Origin: Bdellovibrio sp. GT3 | GTDB taxonomy: Bacteria > Bdellovibrionota > Bdellovibrionia > Bdellovibrionales > Bdellovibrionaceae | Assembly: GCF_037996765.1 (NCBI RefSeq) | Contig: NZ_JBBNAD010000003.1 | Location: forward strand, 39,662 to 103,661 | Reading direction: 5' to 3' | Length of the DNA: 64,000 nucleotides | Shown: positions 1-10,011 of the stretch, piece after piece | How the letters are laid out: each line of letters opens with the position of its first letter | How positions within the stretch are numbered: the stretch's first letter is position 1 | Notes under the pieces: generated by a model | The model's database searches: none | What the model was told of the DNA's origin: nothing | The model's input: only the letters and a program-made list of their open reading frames with translations | Made by a program: the position numbers and the translations under genes

Positions 1-2
1 TG

Positions 3-731
3 TCCTCGGACAAGGTTGTGATGTTTGCGGCAAGTGGCGCAAGCAGCAGAATCACTGTTCTGATGGAGGAGTTCTATTCTTTGAAAGAAGCCGAACAAGC
101 GGCCATTTTGCTTCACGAAGCATTGTGGATGGTGAGCACCAGTTTGACCTACGACCAGGTTGTGAACCTGGAGATCGATGGCCAGGCTTACTTCCAAAAT
201 CACGAAAACTATGCGGCCTTGTATCGCTTTGTGACCAACATGGGGCAGATTCTTTCAGATCGCACCTTGTCTTTGATCACCTCTTTGGCGATCGATTTGA
301 AGCGTGATGTTCTGCCTAAGGAAAACGGCAGCACATTGAATACGGCGATGCTGGTGGATTTGGTGGGGGAGCGATATCTGGAGTGCATGTTATTGCACGA
401 TTTCTCCGTTTATAAATCCAAAGTAGCTGAAATTGATTATGTACGCTCCTGCAACAGTGCTATCAGCCAGAGCATCGTAATGAAAGCCGCAAAAAATCCA
501 AAGTCATATTACTATCAGGCTTTGTTGGTTTATATGGGCCGAGCTGGGCATATCACTCTTTTCGCGAATACCCAGTACGAAAGCTATTTGAGCTACTCAG
601 GAAAGCGTCCGGACTTTGCAAAATACCGCGATGGTCTTTACGTCAACTTTGAGGAGCCTGTGGCAGGCGACCGAATGTATCTGACCGTGTTTGATTCAAT
701 GAATCGTCCCGTGGGACGCATTCGCTTTTAA
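3..731 (+). CDS. Hypothetical protein, probably truncated by the left window edge
   Basis: The frame is open from base 3, so the gene may begin outside the window. The visible alternatives are a GTG at 18 or an ATG at 21, the latter five bases after an AAGG at 12-15, giving a protein of about 236 residues. I do not recognise a family. The visible part has no signal peptide and no membrane segment. It shows an acidic, alanine-rich helix containing the word HEALW around residue 40 and a beta-rich C-terminus ending in RIRF. A stem-loop follows the stop codon, so the gene appears to end its own transcript before the large lipoprotein gene. Confidence 0.6.
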   Translation, partial: SSDKVVMFAASGASSRITVLMEEFYSLKEAEQAAILLHEALWMVSTSLTYDQVVNLEIDGQAYFQNHENYAALYRFVTNMGQILSDRTLSLITSLAIDLKRDVLPKENGSTLNTAMLVDLVGERYLECMLLHDFSVYKSKVAEIDYVRSCNSAISQSIVMKAAKNPKSYYYQALLVYMGRAGHITLFANTQYESYLSYSGKRPDFAKYRDGLYVNFEEPVAGDRMYLTVFDSMNRPVGRIRF

Positions 732-747
732 AGTCCAACTCACTTTT

Positions 748-777
748 GTGTTCGGTGAGACATTCATCCCCGAACAC
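748..777 (+). terminator. Stem-loop after the first gene
   Basis: GTGTTCGG (748-755) pairs with CCGAACAC (770-777) as a perfect 8-bp stem with a 14-base loop. It lies 16 bases after the stop of the preceding gene. Only a loose T-rich stretch follows, so it is a probable rather than strong intrinsic terminator. Confidence 0.5.
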
Positions 778-836
778 TAAATGTTCTTTTGCTCATAAAG
801 TTTCAAGATTCAAGATTTCTTGACCGATAAGATGTC

Positions 837-3800
837 ATGCTTAACTTGGCTCGTATTAGAAAGCAATTTGGGAGTAATCTCAGTAGGACTGTTGTCCTAT
901 TTCTGTTTTCTATTCTGTTAAGCTCCTGCACACTGGAACTCAAATTATCCGAGTTGGCCGAGTTGAGTGGCCTTTCAAATGTAACAGGGCAGCTTGTAGG
1001 CTATTCAGCGACATCAGGCATGTCCGTTCAGACCTTAGGGCAGAGTTGCACATCACCAACTGCTTATCTATATAAGATGAAATCTTCAGGAGAGCTGGAG
1101 TCACCAGCCCTGGATTCAATGACCATTGATGCCGATGGCAAATATAGCTTTTCCAGTCAGGCCATCGGAAAGTCCGACTATGCAGGGACTTTGCTGGTGG
1201 AAGTACGTGATTGCTCTTCACGAGTCTACTATCGTCCAGTTACTGGCAGCGCAAATCAGGACGTCACGATGGCGTCATCTTTATTGGGTTTCGTCATGTA
1301 CACGAGCCAAAAAGATTCCCTTTTTAATGCACTTAACACGGACCCAAAGAATCTGACTTTGTTGATGGCGATGTTGAACAGCGCTTCAAGTGCGCAACAG
1401 GCCTATGACATTCTGATTGCCAGTGACGAGGCAACGACTCGCTTCACGAACTTGTTTGGATTCAGTCCAGTTACTTTGTTGGATGCGGCACCTTATGTGG
1501 AGTCAGTAGCGACACCTGCTGCCGGTCAGGAAAAAGTTGCGTTGGAACTTAAGGCGCATGCCGTTCATTGGTCCACGGCCTACGATATAGTCTATCAATG
1601 GAAATTGGATGATCAGGTTGTCGGAACTGGAAGTGAGTTTTTATATACACCTTCAGGGGATTCCCAAGGCAGCCATACGTTGACTTTGACGATAGGGAAG
1701 AATGACGGCAGCAGCGCCGTGGATCTGACTAAAGAGCACAAGGTTGTCACTTCAACTTTGAGTATCACCAATAATGTGCTGCCGCAGCCGGTGAATTTTG
1801 TGATTTCGAATCCTGCGCAGGCCAGCACTCATCCCATCAACTCCAGAAGTGTTACTGTGACTCTATACACAGGGGCCGCATTGGCGTCCTGTGATTCTTT
1901 TAAAGGATTGCTAATCAATGAAAGTGCAGCGGTTCCAGCTTCGTCGGCGGATTTCCCAGTCACTTGTACGCAAAACAATTCTCAGGACTTGAACTATACA
2001 ATTGCCTCCAGCGGAGATGGCGTAAAAACACTTTACCTTTGGGCAAAGGATTCTGCGGGAGTCATCTCTCAAGTACCGACCTCTGTGAGTGTCACCTTGG
2101 ATACAGCTATTCCGACGGTGACCATCACGACTCAGCCATTGGCGCAGAGTAAATCATCTTCACAAAGTATTTCCTTTACCGGTGATGACGGTGTCGGAAG
2201 TATAGACTATTTTGAATGTAAACTGGATTCCAGTGCCTGGACCGCGTGTTCTAGTCCTGCCGTATTTAGTGGTTTGGCTGAGGGTGATCACACAGTGGCA
2301 GTGCGTGCTGTTGATGCCGCGGGAAATGTTTCAGTTCCTGACTCTAAGACGTGGCATATTGATTTAACGGCTCCGATTTTGACACTAACTGGTCCCGGTG
2401 TATTGACGAATTCCTTGTCGGCGTCATTTACATTGTCAGCGACTGACAGTGGTGGTTCCGGTCTGGCTGGCTATTCCTGCAGTGTGGATGGCGGCGCTTA
2501 TGCAAGCTGTACTGCAATTACAAGTTTGGTGCTTGCAGCTGGCTCTCACAGTTTCAAAGCCCGGGCATTCGACGGTGCTGGTAATAATTCAGCCATTCAG
2601 ACATATAATTGGACCATCGATACGACGGCTCCCACTGTCACATTAACTTCAAAACCACTGGCAACCACAAACTCTCAAAGTGCGAATTTTTCTTTTGTCG
2701 GAAGTGACACTGGCGGGGGCAGTATTGCCGGTTATGAGTGCGCACTTGATGCCGCGGCCTATGCAAGTTGCTCCACGCCTAAATCTTATGCGGGTCTGTC
2801 TGATGGTGGACATACATTTAAAGTCAGAGCCACGGACACAGCGGGTAACCTGGGGACAGCAACAACGTATGCATGGACTGTGGATACATCGACTCCGATG
2901 GCGTCCATTATCACTTATCCCGACTCAGTGACAAATCAAACGACAGCGACATTTACTTTTTCGGCGACGGCCCCTTCGGGTGGTTCGATCACCGGTTATG
3001 AATGCCAAATAAACTCCGGATCGTGGGCGGCATGTTCATCTCCGAAATCGTACAATTCTTTGGTGCAAGGCAGTTACACTTTTGGTGTGCGCTCTATCGA
3101 TAACAATTCAAATCCCAGCGCCGCAACTAATTATGACTGGGTTGTGGATACCACGTTGCCGGTTTTAACTTTGGATCAAACACCGGCGTCCTTGACGAAT
3201 TCCCAGACGGCGCAGTTTCTGTTTTCAGCAACTGATTCTGGTGGTGGTGCGATTGACGGATACTCCTGCCAACTTGATGGGGGAGGCTATGCTGATTGCT
3301 CAAGCCCGCGCGATTTAAGTGCACTGACTCAAGGCAGTCATACTTTTGACGTCAGAGTCAAAGACACCGCAGGAAATACCAGCACTGTTCACTCTCACAC
3401 ATGGTCCGTGGATTTGGCGGCGCCAACTTTGACGTTGTTGACGACTCCTGCCGCGCTGACAAATTCCACGACAGCACAATTCACATTCAGCGCCGGTGAT
3501 TCTGGCGGTGGTGCAATCGCCGGATACTACTGCAGTCTGGACGGCGTCACAGCAAGTTCATGTGTATCCGGAGTCACTTACAATGCGCTAGCCGGTGGCG
3601 TGCATACCTTTGAGGTTTACACGACCGATACCGCAGGAAATAATTCAGCCGTAGCAAACTTCAGTTGGACAGTGGATGTGATCGCTCCCGTACTTTCAAT
3701 TACCGGTAAACCCGCAGCAAATTGGAACTCGGCGGCGGCTGTATTTTCATTTGTTGCCACGGACACGGGTGGTGGAGCAGTCGCAGGATATCAATGTAAG

Positions 3801-6800
3801 ATTGATGGCGGTGCCTATACTTCGTGTTCATCAGGTGTGATCTATAGTGCTCTGGCAGAAGGAAACCATCAGTTCCAAGTCTACGCAACGGATACTGCCG
3901 GCAATCAAAGTGCCGTGCAATCGTACTCCTGGGTGGTGGACACGGTGGTGCCTGCGGTGACTATTGCGACTCCTGCGGGAAGTCCAATTGTAGTTCCAGT
4001 GGGTTCGGTCAGTTCTTATACAATTAGCGGAGCATGTTCAGAAGATGGCAGCACTGTGACTATTGCTGGATTATCCGGCGTGACTGCCGCATGTTCTGGT
4101 GGCAATTGGACTGCGAATTTGAATCTGACGGCTTTGATTGATGGATCTTACACTTTAAGTGCAAGTCAAACGGATGTGGCCGGTAACGTAGGATCATCAT
4201 CTTCTAAAATCATAATCAAGGATACAACAGCTCCCGCCATCTCCTTGACGACACCAACGGCAGCAGCAGGTGGCGGCACCCTAAGTATTAACTGGATTGT
4301 GACAGAGGCAAACGTGCCATCCAGTTCTTCATTCAGCGTTGAAATTTATGATGGTTCTTCGTGGACTTCCTTTGGTAATCTTTCGGCGACGGCAGGCTTG
4401 AACTCTGCCAAGGCTTACAATCTAAATACTGTCGCGGCTCCGTCTTGGAATACATCATCTGCGCGTGTTCGTGTGACTTTGACTGATCAAGCAGGAAATG
4501 CGACGACCAGCACCTCAAATTCCTTCACGATTGACAGCGGTGCGCCAGTTCTGTCGTCCTTCACTTTGAATAATGGGGTGACGACCACGACAAACAACAA
4601 CGTAAAGGTTGCGGTTTCTGCTTCTGATGCACTTACTAATATTTCTAAAATTTGTATGCAAACCACCAGCAGTATTCCAACGTCCTCCGATGGTTGCTGG
4701 GTTTCAGTCAGTTCTTATGGTCTGACGGCAGCAAAAACTTTGAGTACATCCAGCATCTACTACAACGTGGGTTTGTCTTCAGGAACTTATCCGATTTACA
4801 TTTGGTTGATGGATGCAGTTGGAAACATTTCAACGAATGCCGCAACCAGTGGCGTTGACTCAGGTTCTATCGTGTACAATTCACCACTGCCTCCAGTGAT
4901 TAGTGCCATTCAACTGACGGCCACCGACACTCCAGGAACTCCACCAGCGGGAACAGATTTGGTTGCCGGTGCAGGGAATTCAGTCTACGTGAAATGGAAT
5001 ATTTCCAGCGTAACGGGATTGTCGGCTTCTCCGATCCAAATTCTTTACACGACCGATGATTCCACAGAGGCCGGGACTTTGGCTTCGGGATTGGGCAATA
5101 CGGCAAACGGCGGTTGTTCCGTGACAGCAGGGTTCACGGGATGTGCGGTGCTTTCGGCTCCGGTGGGAACTTACTTCCGCATAAAACTGAAAGTAACAGA
5201 TGCCTTGGGCTTCTCGACGAATATCGTCAGTAACCCTTTGAATTCAGGATCCGTGAACTTCCTTGCTGGGAATACGGATCTGGGGTTGGGCTCCAGTGCA
5301 AAATCAGCGGTGATGTTGCCTTCCGGAAACAACTCTTTAGCGGTTCTGGATGATGGACGTATTTTTGTGGTCGATACCCGTGGCTTGGCCTGGGTGAATC
5401 CGACAACGGGTGTGTATGAAATGCTTGCGACCTATGCGGCGACGGCGTCGGGTGATGGTGGACCTCTTACCAGCGCGAAATTTAAATCGGTGAATGGCAT
5501 TTGGGTTGATACCAATAATGACATCCTGGTGGCGGACTATAGATCTATTCGTAAGATCAATACCCGCGTCAGCCCAATGACCGTCACCAGATTTATTGGT
5601 GGTGGTTCAACTTCCGGTGACTACGTTTCAGGTGCTTTGAACTATCTGGCAACGGCGGATATTACGAAGCTGACGGTGGCGGCAAATGGGGATGTTTATT
5701 TCCGTGATGCCAGCGGGCATAAGTTAAGAAAATACACGGCAGCTGCAGATACCATCAGCACGATCACGTTCACGGGTACGGGAAATACCTTTTCCAGCAG
5801 CCAGGATAATACAAAGTGTACGACGGCCTCGTACTATATGACCTTTGATGATTCGGGCAATATCAATAATTTGATTTGGTGGATGCAAATCGGTGGTAAT
5901 GCAAACTGTCCGTTCTCGACGGCCACAAATGAGGGCCGCGTTTCTGCCCAAGTGGATCCAGTGACCGGTGTTAGTTTTCTGCCGGCTCCGGGTTACATCA
6001 AGGCCAGCGGTGGTTTCCGTGACTTTGCAAACTTTTATCATGATCGCAGCGGTAATGCCTATGCAGCCTACAATGGAAATGGCTCCGTTCAGTCGATTTT
6101 CAAATTCAATCCTGCAACCCTGAAGTGGGTTCAGCTTTATGGCACAAACAAAGCCGGGACCTGTGCTGAAGATACTCCGCAAAACAACTGTGCTATTTCT
6201 GCGCAGGCGCTGGCTTTTAACAGTCAGGGACAGATTTTCTATATCGACTCCAAAGCCAAGGCAGTTCGCACGATTGCGGCTGATGGCAAAATTAAAACGT
6301 TGGTGGGAGATCGACTGGGTTCAGATGATGGACGTCAGGCGCTTGCTGTTCGCTTTGCCAATTTGACGGATGTGAAGTCTTGGAACTCCTCAGGGCAAAG
6401 TTATATTACTGTGTTTGACTTAACGGATATTCGTATTCGTGAATTTATGCCGGGGAATACAATCTACACTGTTGCCGGTGTTCAGTGGGCAGGCACTCCA
6501 AGTGTGGGATCTGTTGCGTTTGAAAGTCCGTTGGGAACTTCATCTGATAACTATCCATCACGTATGCAGGTCGCGGCGAATGGTGATATCTATATGCCTC
6601 GTGGAGGCAGTTACTTCTCGAAAATCACGCGCTCCACTGGATTGTGGTCGGACGTTTGGACTGGATATGATTACGGTCCGGCTATTGTTGCCATGAGTAG
6701 CAACGCAATTTTGACGAACACCTTTAGCTATAATTCAACTTACGGTGCGGTAGATTCACGCTACAATTTGTGGGATTCCATCGCCAATACTTTGACGAAG

Positions 6801-7271
6801 GTTGTCTACTATGGAGGAGGCGTTACCACTCCAAGCACAATTTGTGCTGACGGTACGGCATTGAACGCTTGTTTGGTTACCGGTTTAACTAAGGACTCTG
6901 GTTATCAGGGGGCTTTTGATTACGTCACAAATATGTGGTTGCTTCCAGAGTACAATTTAAAGCGTATCGCTCAGTTTAATGCGAATGGCAGTGGAACCAT
7001 GGGAACATTCTTTACGACTCCACGCAACTTCTCGCGCTTTGCTCTAAATCGCACCGCGGATCTTTCCAAAAACTATATCTATACCTGCGGGACGGATGGA
7101 AAGCTGTATAAGTATGATCTAAATAATGCCGGCGCGGAAACTCCGCTGACTCTGCCTAATTCCACTATCACTTGTGCAAGTAGTGTTGCTTACGATAGTC
7201 AGCGCAATTCATTGTTGTTCATTTATTCACAAAACGGTCTAAAGGGTGTGGCCGAGTACGTGAATCCATAG
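837..7271 (+). CDS. Giant Ig-repeat / NHL-like repeat lipoprotein
   Basis: A 2144-residue surface protein. It starts with a basic n-region, a hydrophobic core and the lipobox LSSC (Cys31), so it should be lipidated by Lgt and cut by signal peptidase II. Residues about 427-1040 hold seven tandem repeats of about 87 residues. Each has a Cys-x9-Cys pair (for example ECKLDSSAWTAC) and ends in a DTAGN strand plus a DTTAP-like linker, typical of bacterial Ig-like beta-sandwiches. Residues about 1040-1470 hold more divergent sandwich domains. The C-terminal 670 residues contain NHL/beta-propeller-like words (GDGGPLTSAKF, GIWVDTNNDILVADY). Function is unknown; adhesion or prey contact is only an inference. 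The ribosome binding site before 837 is weak. Its stop codon directly abuts the stop of the convergent next gene. Confidence 0.9.
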   Translation: MLNLARIRKQFGSNLSRTVVLFLFSILLSSCTLELKLSELAELSGLSNVTGQLVGYSATSGMSVQTLGQSCTSPTAYLYKMKSSGELESPALDSMTIDADGKYSFSSQAIGKSDYAGTLLVEVRDCSSRVYYRPVTGSANQDVTMASSLLGFVMYTSQKDSLFNALNTDPKNLTLLMAMLNSASSAQQAYDILIASDEATTRFTNLFGFSPVTLLDAAPYVESVATPAAGQEKVALELKAHAVHWSTAYDIVYQWKLDDQVVGTGSEFLYTPSGDSQGSHTLTLTIGKNDGSSAVDLTKEHKVVTSTLSITNNVLPQPVNFVISNPAQASTHPINSRSVTVTLYTGAALASCDSFKGLLINESAAVPASSADFPVTCTQNNSQDLNYTIASSGDGVKTLYLWAKDSAGVISQVPTSVSVTLDTAIPTVTITTQPLAQSKSSSQSISFTGDDGVGSIDYFECKLDSSAWTACSSPAVFSGLAEGDHTVAVRAVDAAGNVSVPDSKTWHIDLTAPILTLTGPGVLTNSLSASFTLSATDSGGSGLAGYSCSVDGGAYASCTAITSLVLAAGSHSFKARAFDGAGNNSAIQTYNWTIDTTAPTVTLTSKPLATTNSQSANFSFVGSDTGGGSIAGYECALDAAAYASCSTPKSYAGLSDGGHTFKVRATDTAGNLGTATTYAWTVDTSTPMASIITYPDSVTNQTTATFTFSATAPSGGSITGYECQINSGSWAACSSPKSYNSLVQGSYTFGVRSIDNNSNPSAATNYDWVVDTTLPVLTLDQTPASLTNSQTAQFLFSATDSGGGAIDGYSCQLDGGGYADCSSPRDLSALTQGSHTFDVRVKDTAGNTSTVHSHTWSVDLAAPTLTLLTTPAALTNSTTAQFTFSAGDSGGGAIAGYYCSLDGVTASSCVSGVTYNALAGGVHTFEVYTTDTAGNNSAVANFSWTVDVIAPVLSITGKPAANWNSAAAVFSFVATDTGGGAVAGYQCKIDGGAYTSCSSGVIYSALAEGNHQFQVYATDTAGNQSAVQSYSWVVDTVVPAVTIATPAGSPIVVPVGSVSSYTISGACSEDGSTVTIAGLSGVTAACSGGNWTANLNLTALIDGSYTLSASQTDVAGNVGSSSSKIIIKDTTAPAISLTTPTAAAGGGTLSINWIVTEANVPSSSSFSVEIYDGSSWTSFGNLSATAGLNSAKAYNLNTVAAPSWNTSSARVRVTLTDQAGNATTSTSNSFTIDSGAPVLSSFTLNNGVTTTTNNNVKVAVSASDALTNISKICMQTTSSIPTSSDGCWVSVSSYGLTAAKTLSTSSIYYNVGLSSGTYPIYIWLMDAVGNISTNAATSGVDSGSIVYNSPLPPVISAIQLTATDTPGTPPAGTDLVAGAGNSVYVKWNISSVTGLSASPIQILYTTDDSTEAGTLASGLGNTANGGCSVTAGFTGCAVLSAPVGTYFRIKLKVTDALGFSTNIVSNPLNSGSVNFLAGNTDLGLGSSAKSAVMLPSGNNSLAVLDDGRIFVVDTRGLAWVNPTTGVYEMLATYAATASGDGGPLTSAKFKSVNGIWVDTNNDILVADYRSIRKINTRVSPMTVTRFIGGGSTSGDYVSGALNYLATADITKLTVAANGDVYFRDASGHKLRKYTAAADTISTITFTGTGNTFSSSQDNTKCTTASYYMTFDDSGNINNLIWWMQIGGNANCPFSTATNEGRVSAQVDPVTGVSFLPAPGYIKASGGFRDFANFYHDRSGNAYAAYNGNGSVQSIFKFNPATLKWVQLYGTNKAGTCAEDTPQNNCAISAQALAFNSQGQIFYIDSKAKAVRTIAADGKIKTLVGDRLGSDDGRQALAVRFANLTDVKSWNSSGQSYITVFDLTDIRIREFMPGNTIYTVAGVQWAGTPSVGSVAFESPLGTSSDNYPSRMQVAANGDIYMPRGGSYFSKITRSTGLWSDVWTGYDYGPAIVAMSSNAILTNTFSYNSTYGAVDSRYNLWDSIANTLTKVVYYGGGVTTPSTICADGTALNACLVTGLTKDSGYQGAFDYVTNMWLLPEYNLKRIAQFNANGSGTMGTFFTTPRNFSRFALNRTADLSKNYIYTCGTDGKLYKYDLNNAGAETPLTLPNSTITCASSVAYDSQRNSLLFIYSQNGLKGVAEYVNP

Positions 7272-8303
7272 TTATGCGATCTTGGCGCGAACCAAAGGAA
7301 CTACTTTGGTGCCGTAAAACTCAATGCACTTCATCAGGTCCTCATGGGGCAATGTACCCAGACTGTATTTTAAATCAAAGCGTGCGGCTCCCAGGTGTTT
7401 GACCGTCGTGGCGATTTTATCGGCGACTGTTTCAGGTGACCCGACATACAGTGATCCTTCAGGACCAATTTGATGTTCAAATTGCTCTTTGGTGATCGGT
7501 GGCCAGCCCCGATCACGTCCAATTCGATTCATCATATTGCGATAATGGGGCCAGATGGTTTCCTTGGCTTCTTCGTCAGTGGCGGCAATAAATCCAGGGG
7601 AGTGGACGCCCACTGGCTGAGACTTTTGATTAAACTGGCTCAGGGATTTGTAATACAGATCCACAAATGGCTTGAACGCCTTGGGATCACCACCGATGAT
7701 TGCGAGCATCAGGGGAAATCCATAGTGAGCGGCACGCAAGACTGATTTAGGTGTTCCGCCCACACCAATCCAGGTTTTCAGCTTTCCTGCGGGTTGGGGA
7801 TAGACACTTTGATTCGTCACGGGCACTCGCGTGTTACCTTGCCAGTTCACTGGATTGCCTTTTAAAAGTTGTGCAAATAGATCCAGCTTCTCTTCAAATA
7901 GTTCCTCATACTTTTCCAAATCAAATCCAAAAAGAGGAAAAGACTCGATAAAAGAGCCCCGTCCCATAATCACTTCGGCGCGACCATTGGAAATCGCATC
8001 GATGGTTGAAAATCTTTGGAAGACGCGGATAGGGTCGTCGGAACTCAACACAGTGACGGCGGATCCCAGGCGAATTTTCCGGGTCTTGGCTGCGATCGCG
8101 GCAAGGACTATTTCCGGTGCGGAAACAGCGAAGTCATCACGGTGATGCTCGCCCACACCAAAAAAATCCAAACCCAATTGATCTGCCAGAACACCTTCAG
8201 CGACTACATTGCGAATCACCTGATCTTGGGTAAGACTTTTGCCATTTAAATCATAAGTGACATCGCCAAATGTATCCAGACCCATTTCAAGTTGTACCGC
8301 CAT
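7272..8303 (-). CDS. LLM-class flavin-dependent oxidoreductase
   Basis: A 343-residue luciferase-like monooxygenase of the F420/FMN-dependent family. These TIM-barrel enzymes use reduced flavin to oxidise small organic substrates; the substrate here cannot be read from sequence. Family features include the N-terminal MGLDTFGD strand, GVGEHHRDDF, the LGSAVTVLSSDDPIRVFQ segment, GRAEVIMGRGSF and the C-terminal LYVGSPETVADKI. I set the start at the ATG ending at 8303 because AGGAG lies five bases upstream; a longer frame to 8345 adds residues unlike the family. It is monocistronic and convergent with the giant lipoprotein gene, with no intergenic base between the two stops. Confidence 0.88.
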   Translation of the reverse strand: MAVQLEMGLDTFGDVTYDLNGKSLTQDQVIRNVVAEGVLADQLGLDFFGVGEHHRDDFAVSAPEIVLAAIAAKTRKIRLGSAVTVLSSDDPIRVFQRFSTIDAISNGRAEVIMGRGSFIESFPLFGFDLEKYEELFEEKLDLFAQLLKGNPVNWQGNTRVPVTNQSVYPQPAGKLKTWIGVGGTPKSVLRAAHYGFPLMLAIIGGDPKAFKPFVDLYYKSLSQFNQKSQPVGVHSPGFIAATDEEAKETIWPHYRNMMNRIGRDRGWPPITKEQFEHQIGPEGSLYVGSPETVADKIATTVKHLGAARFDLKYSLGTLPHEDLMKCIEFYGTKVVPLVRAKIA

Positions 8304-8397
8304 AAAAACTCCTGCTGCCATAAGTGTAGCGGGAGTTTGACGCAATTAAAATTGTAAATGTGCACAAAGTTGATAGGATGATCAGATCGAGGTCGAG

Positions 8398-8958
8398 ATG
8401 TCATACTGCCGCGCCATCACTCATATGTCAGAAGAGAAAAAAGCCATTCATAAGCCCTACCATGATAAGGCCTATGGATTTCCTATACACGATGACAATG
8501 AACTGTTTTGTCGTTTGATTTTAGAGATCAATCAAGCAGGGCTTAGCTGGGAAACCATTCTAAAAAAGCAGGATTCATTTCGGAAGGCTTATCATAACTT
8601 CAATATCAAAAAGATAGCGGCCTATAAGGCGGCTGATCGCAAACGCTTGATGGCAGATCCCGGCGTGATTCGCAATCGGCTTAAAATCAACGCGGCCATC
8701 GAAAATGCCAAGGCTATTTTGCTGCTGCAAAAAGAATTTGGGTCCTTTGAAAAGTGGCTCGCGCATCATCATCCATTAAGCAAAGAAGAATGGGTGAAGT
8801 TGTTCAAAAAGACTTTCAAATTTACGGGCGGGGAAATCGTGAACGAATTTTTATTGAGCGCGGGGTACTTACCGGGAGCCCATGACAAGGATTGCCCTGT
8901 CTTCAAGAAAGTAATGAAAGCGAAACCTTTGTGGAACTCCAAGAGTAAGAAGAAGTAG
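8398..8958 (+). CDS. tag: DNA-3-methyladenine glycosylase I
   Basis: A 186-residue base-excision repair enzyme that removes 3-methyladenine from alkylated DNA. It follows the Tag pattern from end to end: Cys4 and His22 near the N-terminus and His162/Cys166 in HDKDC match the four zinc ligands of the family, and LEINQAGLSWETILKK carries the conserved glutamate and the aromatic base pocket. The usual YHDxEWG motif reads YHDKAYG, a mild divergence. The length matches the family (about 187). It is followed three bases later by the MazG-like gene, so the two form a short DNA/nucleotide-hygiene operon. Confidence 0.93.
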   Translation: MSYCRAITHMSEEKKAIHKPYHDKAYGFPIHDDNELFCRLILEINQAGLSWETILKKQDSFRKAYHNFNIKKIAAYKAADRKRLMADPGVIRNRLKINAAIENAKAILLLQKEFGSFEKWLAHHHPLSKEEWVKLFKKTFKFTGGEIVNEFLLSAGYLPGAHDKDCPVFKKVMKAKPLWNSKSKKK

Positions 8959-8961
8959 AGT

Positions 8962-9324
8962 ATGAGTAATGCAGATTCACTTTCAGAACTAAGTCAGCTG
9001 GTTCAACAATTCTGCACCGAGCGGGATTGGGATCAATTTCATCCTCCCAAAGATCTGGCCATCGGCATGTCGACCGAAGCCAATGAACTTTTGGATCTGT
9101 TTCGCTTTAAATCGGACGCAGAGATTCAGGAAAAATTGCAGTCGGCAGAATTTAAAGAACAAGTCTCTGACGAACTGGCCGATGTTTTTTTCTTTGTGCT
9201 GAGATTTGCGCAGATGAATAAAATTGACCTATCAGCGGCATTGGCAGGAAAACTTAAAAAGAATGCAGCGAAGTACCCGGTGGAATCAGCCCGGGGATCC
9301 AACAAAAAATACAATGAAAGCTAG
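8962..9324 (+). CDS. MazG-like nucleotide pyrophosphohydrolase
   Basis: A 120-residue all-alpha NTP pyrophosphatase of the MazG-like superfamily, closest in layout to the small dCTPase/RS21-C6 type. Two acidic pairs expected to bind magnesium are visible: EANELLDL around residue 37 and DELADVFFF around residue 72. Such enzymes hydrolyse non-canonical or surplus dNTPs to the monophosphate. It begins three bases after the tag stop and very likely shares its transcript, which fits a role in keeping damaged nucleotides out of DNA. Its 3' end overlaps the convergent cysteine-cluster gene by four bases. Confidence 0.85.
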   Translation: MSNADSLSELSQLVQQFCTERDWDQFHPPKDLAIGMSTEANELLDLFRFKSDAEIQEKLQSAEFKEQVSDELADVFFFVLRFAQMNKIDLSAALAGKLKKNAAKYPVESARGSNKKYNES

Positions 9325-9977
9325 CGACCGCCAAGCTCCAGTGAAATCATTTTCGCCATAGGTCCAATCAACACGGTGCTGTCTTCATTTGCAGCACTAA
9401 TGTAAAGATCCACTTTCGGGAAGTAGCGCACAGTGATCGTCGCATCCAGTGTTTCGCAGTTTTTTGCCGGAGTCGTCACCGAGTGTCGGCGACACATTAC
9501 CGGGCGATGTTCGTAAACACTGCAAGAACCTTCTGAATTTAAAAAGACACAAGGGTTGTCCTGATTGCGCATACCTTGCTTCCATAGCGGGTCTTGAAGT
9601 TCACGAAGACTTTGGCGATGCAAGCGGTTCCGATCAATCGGGTGGCCATCAAGAATCAGCTGGCTCAGGATTTGTGCTTCGTGGTTGGTGATTTCAACTT
9701 CCATGTGACAGCAGGCCGAGCAGCCCTTAAAGCAACTCACTTGGATTTCTTTTTCTGAGTCAATCTCTGAATCCACAAGCTGGTGCAGGGTGCGGGCGCG
9801 CAAAGTATCCGGCGACACCGTCTGAAGCTCCCCACTCACACGGCTTAGTTCTGCATCCAAATTGTGCAGAAAGGACGTGAATGTTTCCGCATCCATTTTT
9901 TCCTGGAAATCATGAACAAAGTTTTTAAAAGACTTCGTCAAGCGGGGATGTTGGGTTAAGAAATCATTCAGGCTCAT
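9321..9977 (-). CDS. YkgJ-family cysteine-cluster protein
   Basis: A 218-residue cytoplasmic protein with the metal-binding cysteine pattern of the YkgJ/CxxCxxCC family: CFKGCSACCHMEVEIT, then CVFLNSEGSCSVYEHRP, then CRRHSVTTPAKNC. The family is thought to bind zinc or an iron-sulfur cluster; its biochemical role is not established. The N-terminal 90 residues are helical and specific to this protein. The start codon follows a usable upstream region, and the gene stands alone between convergent and divergent neighbours. Confidence 0.85.
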   Translation of the reverse strand: MSLNDFLTQHPRLTKSFKNFVHDFQEKMDAETFTSFLHNLDAELSRVSGELQTVSPDTLRARTLHQLVDSEIDSEKEIQVSCFKGCSACCHMEVEITNHEAQILSQLILDGHPIDRNRLHRQSLRELQDPLWKQGMRNQDNPCVFLNSEGSCSVYEHRPVMCRRHSVTTPAKNCETLDATITVRYFPKVDLYISAANEDSTVLIGPMAKMISLELGGR

Positions 9978-10011
9978 TGATTGAGTTTAGCTTTGTTTGC
10001 TAGGATTAGCC

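Noticed and set aside
2114..3950. Tandem repeats in the giant gene as a CRISPR array
   Set aside because: Repeats are 87-codon protein domains with variable sequence, not short identical DNA repeats with unique spacers.
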